From assembly GCA_030407085.1 (NCBI GenBank), contig CM059587.1, forward strand, positions 28,989,001 to 29,053,000: a stretch of 64,000 nucleotides of DNA, given 5' to 3'. Positions 38,919 to 49,480 of this stretch are shown here, piece by piece. How positions within the stretch are numbered: the first letter of the stretch is position 1; each line of letters starts with the position of its first letter. A model generated the notes under the pieces. It saw only the letters and a program-made list of their open reading frames with translations. It was not told the DNA's origin and ran no database searches. Origin of the DNA: Trichopria drosophilae (Eukaryota > Arthropoda > Insecta > Hymenoptera > Diapriidae). The translations under genes were made by a program, and so were the position numbers.

Positions 38919-40217
38919 CCCGTTTCGTCCTGAAATGCCGTATATTTTGCCTTCTTTTCATCAGGTGCTTTGTAAGGAAAAAATCACTCAATCGTTTTGA
39001 TATAACCATACCTATTGTATTTTTTCTCGAACTTTCTAAATCCGGTTTCAGATTGACCATATATGCCGCTATTTTATTACTATGGCGGTTTAAACATAAA
39101 AAAATGGTGAATTTTGAAAACATTTCTTCAAATAATCGTATTTTTGAACAGGAAACGGTGTTCGGAACAAGCTAAGTCTCTGCATCTGGTGGAGTAATTA
39201 GTTACACTAAAAGATAAGATGGTTATTAATTCTCCATTCAAAATGGCGGCTTCAAAATGACGGTTCTCAGTCAAAATTTTGTTGAAAAATTTCTGGACGA
39301 TCTAACTCAAAAGCTACGAGCTTTTTAAAAAAAAAGTTGAGAATGAAAAGTTCTTAGAATTTATTGAGAAATATAGTGGAATTTTTTCAGATTTTTTAAA
39401 CGAAGTTTTGAGAAATTTTGTTTCAAAATGTTTTCAAAATTGTAATTTATTTTCGAAAAATTCTGAACAAAATTGAGTGCATTCTCTGATAAATTCTAAG
39501 AGCTTTTTGTTGTTTGCAATTCTTTGCAAAAGTTGATAGTTTTCGAGGAAATCAATTTCAAACATTATAGTTTAAGATTTTTCTTTTTCGAAAACTATCA
39601 ACTTTTGGGAAAAAATGCATAGAATAAAAAAACTCTTAGAATTCATCAGAGAATGCACTAAATTTTGTTCAGAATTTTTCGAAAAAAAAAATACAATTTT
39701 GAAAAGAATTTTGAAAAAATTTGTTCAAAAATTCATTTAAAAAATCTGAAAAAATCCACTATATTTCTCGGCGAATTCTAAGAATTTTTTATTCTTAGCA
39801 TTTTTTAAAACAAGCTCATAATTGTTCAGTTAGAGCGTCCAGAAATTTTTCAACAAAATGTTCACTGAGGTCCGCCATTTTGAATCCGACATTTTGAATG
39901 GTGAATTAATAACCATCCTATCTTTTAGTATAACTATTTACTCCACCAGATACAGAGATTCAGCTTGATTAGAACACAGTTTCCTGTTAAAAAATGCGAT
40001 TATTTGAACAAATTTTTTCAAAATTCACGATTTTTTTATGTTTTATCCGCCATAGTAAAAAAATGGCGGCAGATATGGTCAATCTGAAACCGGATTTAGA
40101 AAGTTCGAGAAAAAATACAATAGGTACGGTTGTTTCAAAACGATTGAGTGATTTTTTCCCTAAGAAAGCACCTGATGAAAAGAAGTCAAAATTTACGGCG
40201 TTTCAGGACGAAACGGG
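38919..40217. mobile_element. Giant palindromic piggyBac-like element
   Basis: TTAA (38915-38918) then CCCGTTTCGTCCTGAAATG on the left; the complement followed by TTAA (40218-40221) on the right. The arms, about 38919-39554 and 39585-40217, are inverted copies of each other over their whole length of some 630 bases, leaving a loop of only about 30 bases. The CCC tips and TTAA fit piggyBac. No transposase is encoded. Similar open frames in both arms (one at 39994-40221 on plus, one at 38863-39123 on minus) follow from the palindrome. Transcription across it would give a long fold-back RNA. Confidence 0.82.
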
Positions 40218-40221
40218 TTAA

Positions 40222-41315
40222 ATGGTAGCTTTATTATTGACATAATATTGTTCTTGGCTATTAGAATTATAGGGTAATCTTTATGAAGATATACGTATAA
40301 AATAAAAAAATTCAAATAAAATATGAATCTCTCTGCAATCTCTTATTATCAGGATATTTAAATACGACCTATAGGCAAATAAACAAAAAAAAGCTCTTTA
40401 AATTACTGAGTTACAAATTGTAACTCAATTATTAGAAAACGAGAATTTTTCTATTCAGGATGCAAGTGTTGAAAAGGGTAGGTATGTACACAAATGGTTA
40501 CATATGCATAAAGGCATGGTATTTAAATGAGTCCAAAATAAAATAACACGGATTTGCCAGGATCTCTAGTGCCAATAACTCTGCCCGTCACCCCATCAAA
40601 TCGACATTCGGTGCATGGAAACTCCCCTGTCCCCTATCAACCGCTTTATAATACCCTAATGACCTCTATTCACGTACTGAAATTGACTTGTCTGTAGTAC
40701 TGGTATTACGCAGTATGTACTACATGAAAGTAATTGTCTGAATTATATTTTTTCTTGCGCAGATGGTTCCAAGTTTACATAGCGAGTACTTGAAAAAAAG
40801 TCTTTCATTTATTCAGTATATTTCACAGAGTTAATCTATTAATTTACGAGTTCTTTGAAATCCCTACGTTTTAATAGTTTCAACGTTTGTTTACAGCGAT
40901 TCTAAGTGCTGCAGTGACTAACTACTTCTCTAAATTCTCAAGCGCTACTTGATTCAACAGTTAACGAAACCTTCCTAATTAAAGTGGCGTCTGTATACTG
41001 CGGCTAAGGATAAAATGTACTATATTTAGTTGTATACAATTAGTAAGTGGATTTATGGTATTATTTATGGTATTAATTAATAAAAATAGATAAATTAAAT
41101 ATATGTAGTGCGCTAGGCGATAATATTGTTTAATATTTCTAAGTAATAAAATAGAACTAATAAAAGAAAATTTATTAAACAAAAAGAGATCGTCAACTAT
41201 CATTTTTCACATTTTTGTCATGATTCCGTTAACACTTTTTCCTCCTGTATACTTAGTCTCTACACTCCGTTTAATATTAAAATTGTAGAAATTATACCAG
41301 GAATAAACAATAGAC
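40222..41315. other. AT-rich non-coding DNA
   Basis: Nothing recognised apart from a short balanced stretch at 40555-40680 with no frame or repeat. Confidence 0.55.
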
Positions 41316-41641
41316 AAAATATTTAGTAAATTTCACTTAATGATGACCGAGTAAGTACTAATGATTTTATTGTTTTTACAACTGTATATAATTGAGGTAA
41401 CTAAACGAAAATTAGATTTACTAAACCTTAAGATCAGATTAGCGAAGCATACGTATAAAACAACTAAAAATTTATTTTTAATGTTATTTTTTTTTTAAAC
41501 CTGTCATTCTGATTATCAAGAAACTTCAAAGAATCTATTTCACATATGAAAAAATCAGAAAAGAAAGTTTTATAGAATAATAAAACTAAAAATTTAGTTC
41601 CCACTAGGACATTTTAAATTTACTAAATATTTTTCTCAGTG
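41316..41641. mobile_element. AT-rich inverted-repeat element (MITE-like)
   Basis: AAAATATTTAGTAAATTT at 41316-41333 is repeated in inverted form at 41616-41634, where it continues to a CTCAGTG tip. Weaker inverted similarity runs further in (ACTAATGATTTTATT against its counterpart). The left tip is eroded and no duplication is visible. A third copy of the core lies at 51.8 kb. Confidence 0.45.
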
Positions 41642-43109
41642 CATAAATTACCGTTTGCAAAATAACAAAATAGCATAGGTATATTCAAAAATCATAAGTT
41701 CCAAGTATTTGAAAGTCATTGCATGAAATTATAATATGTGTGAATTAGGCAAAATTAGCGGTCTATTAGAAGCTCAATTAAGACACAAAAAATCCTAATT
41801 TCTCAAAGAAAAATAGAATGATTAATCAATCCACAAATGTAGTGTTATGTGTTAAAGAAGCCTACAAAATTTCTAGATGATTAGAGTGTGACCACTTATT
41901 TAAAAAATAGCTGCATTATAATTATCATGATATTTGAAAGCATTATCATTACATAAAAAATTAGTTCAATAGATTACATTTGTTGAAATTAAAAGTATTA
42001 TGATGTAACAGAAATCAAATTCGTAAAACTGCAAAATTGTACTATTAAGTTTTATACATTCCATCCAACGTAAAAAAATAAAGATGGTGTTTTTTGTTAA
42101 ATCAAATATTTTAGTTAAATTCCTAACATAATCAATATTTACTCTATTCAAAACCAAATTCTTTGTATACAGGGTCACCCATTTAAATATTTTTAATGCC
42201 GGGAAACTTCTCCGAATGCTTTTTGACTGGAGAATAAGATATGTTTCAATGATTATCTTCATTATATCTATCCAAACAAGACGCTTCAATCCAGATGAAT
42301 TCGATCTTTAGTTACGTACTGGGTATGCACTGTTTTTTATAAACAATTGAATTCGTAAAATCGTCGCAAATACCAAAGACAAGCGGAAAATATTTTTTGC
42401 TGAATTTATGTTTTTAGACGATTTTTATCTGTTCATTTAATATACTTATATCAATAATCTAGATCAAAATTCAAAGTGACATTCCGCGAAGAAAGTAATC
42501 GTAATATCTGATTTTCTTCAAAGCGACCATCAAGAAGACTGAAGACTCAGTAGAAAATGCTTCCATTATCTCCTGTGTAAGCCACACGATGTTAGCAAAA
42601 ATGTATACGTATGTATCGCGAATAATCACGAACGGTTTAAAATAATATTGCTGCGATAGATAATAATATCCGAGGAGGGAATCTGATATACCCCGCGGCA
42701 ATAAGTTCAACGTTAGTCGGTGTCGCCTTCGATGCTTTGCAGAACGAAACGTGAATAAGGTATTGTTTAACGTTTATATACGTATGATGAGCGTTACGTC
42801 AGAGATTACGCATGACAGCGATACTTCATACGACGATAGACCGACGCTGAATCGTTCCTATTATTGTTTGGCCTATACACCCGTGTATACAGGCGTAAAA
42901 CCAAACATTCCATGCGGCCCTTTCTATAAACAACAAACTGACTGTGGTCTTGGCGTGTTTAAAAAATCTCCAACGTACTTCTTATATTTGACTGCTAATG
43001 TAAATATACCAAGTTTAACCAATTCGAATTTTGTTTATAATTCAAGTTATTGTTGTTATAGGTTTTGATACGATAAAACAAGGTGTCTGATATATTTTTT
43101 GTAAATTGC
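41642..43109. other. AT-rich non-coding DNA
   Basis: Contains ACAGGGTCACCCATTTAAAT at about 42170, similar to an ACAGGGTGTCCC word common at ends of insect repeats. A 107-codon minus-strand frame surrounds it but has no domain. The 42690-42920 part is richer in CpG and carries a 105-codon plus-strand frame that I do not recognise. Confidence 0.4.
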
Positions 43110-43452
43110 CTTATAACTTCTTATGCCTTATATTTCTTATAACTTCTTATTTCTTAAAATAAGGAACTTCCTTATAACTAGTGATGACAATCCAAACTTC
43201 CCAACGGCAAAACCGTTGTCTAAAATCTTCTACTAAAATGACATCCTCCAACAATACTACGTTATTATGAACCTTTATGTTGGGTTATGATAGGTTACGT
43301 GAGGCTACATTAGGTTAAGTTAGGAAGTTGTTTCTATACCAGTATTTCAATGGTTAATACAGATTTTATTGTATCGCTATTTTACCAAATTTTATGTTCA
43401 ATAAAAATGTTATTAAAAATCAGGTTAGGTTAAATACTTTTTTAGTAGGAGA
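43110..43452. repeat. Short repeats and TTAGG-like patch
   Basis: CTTATAACTTCTTAT occurs at 43110-43124 and 43136-43150. ATCTTCTACTAAAA (43225-43238) is mirrored by an inverted near-copy at 43437-43452. Between them lie several GGTTA/AGGTTAAG words, reminiscent of the insect telomere unit TTAGG but not in tandem. It may be a decayed inverted-repeat element of about 230 bases. Confidence 0.35.
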
Positions 43453-44137
43453 TGTTATGCTATACTAGAATTTTTCTGTGTGTTTATTCTTTCGAAAGGT
43501 TATCAACTTTGTATTTATCTATACCTCGCCTATTTATCTTTCTTAAGGGTAGATCCCGATCAGAGATGAAAAAAATTAACAATTTTCGTATTTTTTGTAT
43601 AACGTCTAGGAACTCACGGTGTTCTCCATGTATTTATGATACTTTTAGCTATCTTGTGTAAAAAGTAGCTCGTTCTGACAAAATCATGTTGAGTGATTGT
43701 ATACAATAACCAACTGTGCCTCTTTGCGGAAATTCTCCCAGTCGTAAAAATCGTCTGAAACAGATGAATGAAAGTTTTTCTTGTTTAGTAGAAATGTCTT
43801 TGTGGAATAGACTACGCTAAATTAATTTAGGTACAAAATTACAAAATGGCGGCGTTTAAAACATTTATGTTCATTTTTACTGAAATTTTTCGTTATATTT
43901 TTGTTAATTGAAAGAAAAGTATGCAATGTATCTGTATGCTTCTAGTCCATTCAATGGAGAACATATTTACGCGTATTAAAAAAGAAAAGTTCAGATCCGT
44001 TAAGAGTTATCACTTCCGCAAAGACGAAAAAAGAGGTCTTTTTTTTACCCTGTATCTTCCACCTCCATCGAGGTGTCTCATAAGATCTCAAGGTGCTTGT
44101 CAACAGGTGAGTACAACTACGAGAACTGCAGCTCGTC

Positions 44138-44195
44138 TTAGATGGGGCCGTACTCACATTTGTCGAAAATGTAGGAAATTGCAGAAACCCACATT
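44138..44195. repeat. Dispersed repeat segment, copy 1
   Basis: TAGATGGGGCCGTACTCACA through TGTAGGAAATTGCAGAAACC to CCACAT. It matches 63438-63498 at most positions. The copy at 63.4 kb lies beside a tRNA-like head, so this is probably an isolated piece of the same SINE-like family. Confidence 0.6.
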
Positions 44196-44374
44196 AAATA
44201 GTATTGTTTCGTATTTCTATAAAATTCGTTAAATTTGATTGATTGATAAATGTTTCTATTTGAACTTACAGCTAATCGTCTATCCTACAACCATGCAACA
44301 ATCCTTCGGCATCTTCAAAATGTTGCTGTTCGTGCCATTTTTCATTTTTTTCGCCGCTCATTGCTCCACTGATT

Positions 44375-44752
44375 CACAGAAAAAAATAAGTCTTAAAATT
44401 GTTACATCTTAAATTCATCATTAGGTGAGGTTTAATTTCAGTTCAAAATTAAGTTAATTTTCTTAAATTCAGTCAATATTTAGGCTTAAAGTCTTACTTT
44501 CAGACAAGAAAACTGACTTTAGGCCGATATATTGGTTTAAAATAAGATTCGTTTAACTTAGATGCCATAAGCTCCATAAATGTTATTTTAAGCCAAAATA
44601 TCGTCTAAAAGTCAGTTTTGCTCACTGAAGGTAAGACTTTAAGCCAAAACACTGACTGAATTTAAGAAAATTAACGCAATTTCGGGCTTAAATTGAGCCT
44701 CACCTGATGGTGAATTTAAGATGTAACAATTTTAAGACTTATTTTTCCTGTG
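44375..44752. mobile_element. Palindromic MITE with CACAG tips, copy 1
   Basis: The left end CACAGAAAAAAATAAG and right end CTTATTTTTCCTGTG are inverted repeats. They extend inward for about 150 bases, sharing TTAAAATTGTTACATCTTAA and TAAGTTAATTTTCTTAAATT-like blocks, so the element is essentially one long hairpin of 378 bases. No clear target-site duplication. Superfamily undecided (hAT, Tc1/mariner and CACTA-type tips can all look like this). Confidence 0.7.
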
Positions 44753-45015
44753 TTGAAATTACGATAGCCGCTCATGTATTTTCAAGTGCTTCTGATCAAG
44801 TTACCTGGCAAATTAGACTCACAAATTTTGAACCATAACGAATTTTGATTTGCCCTTTAACGCAATATTTTATAGCTATTGAAATAAGCAATACAAAAAT
44901 TGATTTCTTGGGCCCGGCTGATAATGATTTGACCCTTAAATACAACAAATGGAGAAAAAATAAAAAAATAAATAAAAAGTCCGAAAGAAGATTTCGTTAA
45001 CAAGTTTTTGTCGTT

Positions 45016-45380
45016 CACAGACAAAAAGGCCTAAAATTGTTACGTCACAAATTAAGCACTGTAAAAAGCTTAATTTCAGTCTAAAATTGAACTAATTTTC
45101 TTAAATTAAGTCAATATTTACACTTAAAACCTTGTTTTTAGTTTTGGAAACTTACTTTTAGTCAATATTCTGGTTCGAAATAAGAATTCTCTAACTTAGG
45201 TGTGACAAGCTCGAAAAATGTTTTTTTAAGCACAAATCTCGATTAAAATTAAACTTTGCTGTCTGAAAGTAAGACTTTAAGCGCAAATATTGACTTAATT
45301 TAAGAAAATTAGCTCAATTTTAGACTGAACTTAAGCCTTTTATTATGCTTAATTTGAGATGTAACAATTTTAAGTGTTGA
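45016..45380. mobile_element. Palindromic MITE with CACAG tip, copy 2
   Basis: Same family and orientation as the copy 263 bases upstream. CACAGACAAAAAGGCCTAAA begins the left arm, and TTAATTTGAGATGTAACAAT near the right end is shared with copy 1. The right tip lacks about 14 bases found in copy 1. More diverged between arms than copy 1, so probably older. Confidence 0.65.
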
Positions 45381-46768
45381 CAAAAATTGATTTTAATGTA
45401 GACATTTCAAAATATGAGGATTTTGAGTTCGTTGGTTTTGATAGGCAGAGTTTTTGAACTCGAATTTATATCTGGAATAACAATGCCGATTGCCATAAGT
45501 AAGTTACTCAAACCCATTAACAAAAATTCGAAATCATCCATCCATCGTATTTACGTGAAAGTATGCTTTCGATTATTGGGATCGAATTGTTTTGATCGCA
45601 TGAACCATTTATAAACTTACAAAGAAGAGCGGATCATTCAATTGTTTAAATCTTTACCTCGAAATAGTAAGTTAATACCGAATTTAATTAATTTCAATTC
45701 TGGATTTTTTGTCGATGGGGCAAAAGAAAAGAATCCGTGCAAGTATATCTATTTAAAAGAGTTGACCATGATGAATCATGACTGCATATCTTCACATTAT
45801 CATGATCGCCGTCCGTATCGCACCCCTGTCGTAGAAAAAGCTCCGGCCGGCCCTCGAGTTGGAGAACTATTAAAAAGCTCGCGTCGACTCAAATTTTCGG
45901 CGGCACTAAATTGCGAGCGCGAAAGAGAGAGACAGAGTGAGTAGGTTGCGAAGTGAGAGACGGAGATAAAAAAAGATATAAGCACCAAGCTGGGTGCCAC
46001 CAGGCCTTTCTAGAGTGCCTCTGTTGAAAGCGTCTCTCTTTCGGCTTGGCACGCCCTCTTTTCTCGAGAGCAAAACCTCCCCGGGCGCACGGCGACGAGC
46101 CGCACGGTCTCAGATAAAAAATTAGCCCGAGTTGCAAACGTTTCCACCTTAAATCATATATTTATCGCGACATTAATTCTACCCTTTTAGGACCCCTTTT
46201 TTCCTGACCCGCAGACACCGAGGCAGACCCCCGCGGGAGCCGAGGACAACCCGTTACCTCGCTAATTTCTCAGATTCAAGTATTTTTATGTACCAAGAGA
46301 GCGAAATCCTCGCTTTTATTATTTAGCGGGGCCGAAACGTTCGAGATCGACTCGACCGGCCGGCACGTTCACGTATTCGCACACGTAATCCCACCCTCCG
46401 CTCCTATCTCTTTCGTCTCATCTCTCATCCTCTCGAGTTTCCTCTCTTTTTAAACCCCCCTTCTATGCTCCCTTAACTCCCGGATTCTTTCTCGTTGTCT
46501 TCCGCTTCCCAGTATCCCTTTTTGCCTATCTGGCTCTTTAAATTTTCCCGCTTATTTCCTGATTCCTCCATCATCAGACTCGTGTTTGATCTTCTTCAGG
46601 TTCTTCGTGTTCATTTTGCCCCACCTTTGGTTTGCGATGAATCAATGATTACTTCCTCTTGTATTCCGTTCTGAACCTTACTTTCTTTACCAACTATTCA
46701 TGCATATTGCCAAATTTGCCTGGAAAAAATTAGAATAGTAAATTAAAATAAAACAGTACATATAATGC
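45381..46768. other. Non-coding DNA with GC-rich stretch
   Basis: About 45800-46650 is GC- and CpG-rich, with a GAGAGAGACAGAG tract near 45922 and C/T-rich runs after 46380. Overlapping frames of 66-100 codons on both strands have no domain. A regulatory or untranslated-exon role is possible. Confidence 0.4.
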
Positions 46769-46772
46769 AATT

Positions 46773-46987
46773 GAGGCGTTGGGTACAAAACCTGCCAAGT
46801 CCAAAAAAAATAAAAAACTTACATAATCATATAAACGAACATTACACATAGTTCTTTGAATGTTTAGAGATTGTGTATGTGCTAAAAAACATTTGTACCC
46901 TTTAAAATTTGACTGTACACTTATCAATCTGCGTTTTTCTGAAAACTGCATAAAACGGACTTGGCAGGTTTTGCACCCCACCGCCTC
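46773..46987. mobile_element. 215-bp MITE flanked by AATT
   Basis: The left tip is GAGGCGTTGGGTACAAAACC; the right tip, read inward, is GAGGCGGTGGGGTGCAAAAC. Both continue with CTGCCAAGTCC, giving terminal inverted repeats of about 31 bases with few differences. AATT at 46769-46772 and 46988-46991 is a 4-bp target-site duplication. The interior is AT-rich and non-coding. Superfamily not assigned. Confidence 0.75.
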
Positions 46988-47124
46988 AATTAATGCTAAC
47001 CGACAACGTGGGCACTTTCGTTAGAGAATTGTTCTAAATATTTTGTTATGGACAATTTTTATGGTGACATTGGAGAGAAAGTTGAAAAAACTTGGTAGTT
47101 TGACGATTGGATCATATGCTGTCC

Positions 47125-47177
47125 TTATCGTCATTATAATATCCGTACACTCGTTGTTTGATGTCCCGATCTGAAGT
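47125..47177. repeat. Direct repeat, copy 1
   Basis: TTATCGTCATTATAATATCC followed by GTACACTCGTTGTTTGATG and CGATCTGAAGT. It recurs in the same orientation at 47457-47518. Local duplication or two copies of a dispersed repeat. Confidence 0.6.
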
Positions 47178-47456
47178 TACTTAACCTGGTGGGCAATCTT
47201 CATTAACCTTTGAGGATGGGACGGACCAAGAAAACAACTGCACACGATGTCTCTTACGTTCAACAGTCTTTTCCTTCAGATTGTGCCAAAAGAATGGGTC
47301 CAAAATTCGTCCCAAAAAATTATACAACTGTTTTTTTCTAAAAAATCAAAATATTGCGTTCAAAATGTTTCAGCTTCAAAATGTACCTACCACTTTACAA
47401 CATTTGAAAACGCTGACTTGCATAAGTGGCGCTCAAAGAGCTTATTTTGTGTAATG

Positions 47457-47518
47457 TTATCGTCATCATCGTCATGATAATATTCGTTCACTCGTTATTT
47501 GATTTACAGATCTGAAGT
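47457..47518. repeat. Direct repeat, copy 2
   Basis: Matches copy 1 through ATAATATTCGTTCACTCGTT and AGATCTGAAGT, with an extra CATCGT unit near its start. Confidence 0.6.
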
Positions 47519-47773
47519 AAAGCCTGGAGATTGAATTTGTTAATTATTAATTTTTTATATAATATAAATGTATCGCCAATATGGCGAAAGAGTGACTCAA
47601 TATAAACTGACAAAATGTGAATTTTTTATCGATAGTATTTTGTCAATAAGAATTAAATGAAGATTGAAGTAATTCAACTGGGATCAGTTTAAAAATGCTG
47701 TTGAAATTGTTTAGAATGCAATGTTATTACAATTAGGCGTGAAAAAACGTGCTTGGGTATCCAAAATATGTTT

Positions 47774-47863
47774 ATAGTAGAGTCGCGGTATAATTGCATC
47801 GCGCTATATTTACGTCCCAGCATATTTGCCAGGTTCCGTTCCGTTATATTTGCCTATACCTAA
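47774..47863. mobile_element. pogo/Tigger-like terminal fragment
   Basis: TA followed by GTAGAGTCGCGGTATAATTG, then repeated CGCGCTATATTTACG and TATATTTGCC units. Tigger/pogo ends have this layout: an initial tip, then short repeated TATTGCG-like words. The expected initial C is missing and no partner end was found, so this is a tentative call. Confidence 0.35.
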
Positions 47864-49480
47864 CTGCTCTCTTTTTCCCCCACTTTGCGGGCTGTGGACG
47901 CAAGAAAGGCTTGCTGTGATGACACAAACATAACGATCATTTAGTTTTTCAAACAAATTTTGTTTTAGCATCGACCATTGAAAAATAAAATTTAAATTTT
48001 CTTTTATTATTAATTATTTTGTATTATTTTTTATTTTTTATTGTTATTTTTATTTTTATAACAGACCATTATATCACCAAAACTGTAAATTTTATTATTC
48101 AGTTTTTCCTTGAATTTGAGAAGCGAAGATTATTTTCGATGATAATTCCCATTCCTCTTAGCTGACAGGCTTATCCAACAAAATATTTGAGTAATATATA
48201 ACAATTTATTATTTTTTGAATTACATAGAGATTTCTATATAAAATTAGAATTAACTGAAATAAGTAAAGTATTCTTAAATAAAATAAACTTATATTCAAT
48301 ATCAGGCAAACATTCAGCATTAACTAATCTTTCATTTGGACAATCCAATAGTTATTCGTTCACAAGTCAACGATTTCGAATTTACATTTTAATGTAGAAG
48401 TTTTTTTCTAAAGAAAACTGAAAATGGTATCATTTAAATGAGTTCGAGCTAAAAACTGATCAAAATCATCCTAATATCGATGGCTCTTACGAAGACTCGT
48501 TTATCTGCATTGTCTTACGAATAAACGTTAATTGCAAATTTTATGGAAAAGACTCGTTTAATTCAGCATTTATCTATGAAGAAATGTCTGTTCTCACTGT
48601 TTATCACAAACAAGTTGTTCACAAATATGTTTCGTGTCTATGTTCGCCATGACAATGTATTTATTTCAGAATTTTTCCCGAAAACTGTAATGTGTATTTC
48701 AACGTTTCTAATCAAGACTCATTTATGATTTTAACAAAATGTTGAAAAAAAATCATTCAAATATATACACACAGATTCATTTAAAAAGTATATAAATTAA
48801 GTGTTAGGGTTTTCGTTTGTGCAGTATGTGTATCGAAAGAATTTACCTATGTGAATGCGTTTTTTTTAAATAATGTTAAAATAATAATAATAATATTGTT
48901 GAATTTTCAGCGAATTGTGAAATAAACTAGTCTTCGCTAAAATAGGTCGAAATGAATGAGTCTACGGTAAAACATCTGAAATAAATATCTTTTCGTGACG
49001 ACCGGCGAAATAAACGTATATTCGCGGACACTTGAAACAATCGCTTCTTGATAAAATATTTGAACGAAACGAGTTTTCGTATGAGTTTTCTCGTCTATCT
49101 TATCTATCCTTTTTCTCTTATAATATATTATAAATTTTACGCATAAAATTACTAACAGCACCTTTCGCTGCGAAAATGTCATAAGAAAGTAAGAAGAATT
49201 GAATTAGTTTACGCTTCTTTGCAAAAAAACGGATATACATTATATTCTACTCGTACTTTCATCACCGACTCATAAAGTATATGCAAGGCCTCGCTCTAAG
49301 GGCAAGATAATACTGGATTATTACCCCTGCGTCATGTAAAACATTTATTTAATTCGTTAAAATAATTCTTTGGATGAATTCAGGAGTGTATTTTTTCAAA
49401 TTTATGAAATTGAATACGCTACATATCTACATATCTTATTCACTGTTGCGTTTCTCATTTTTCTTCTACTATCTCTCTTC
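47864..49480. other. AT-rich non-coding DNA
   Basis: Includes a T/A low-complexity run at about 48000-48060 and an ATA-rich run near 48880. No gene or element termini recognised. Confidence 0.55.

Noticed and set aside
43280..43435. Telomeric TTAGG repeat array
   Set aside because: GGTTA words are scattered and not in tandem.
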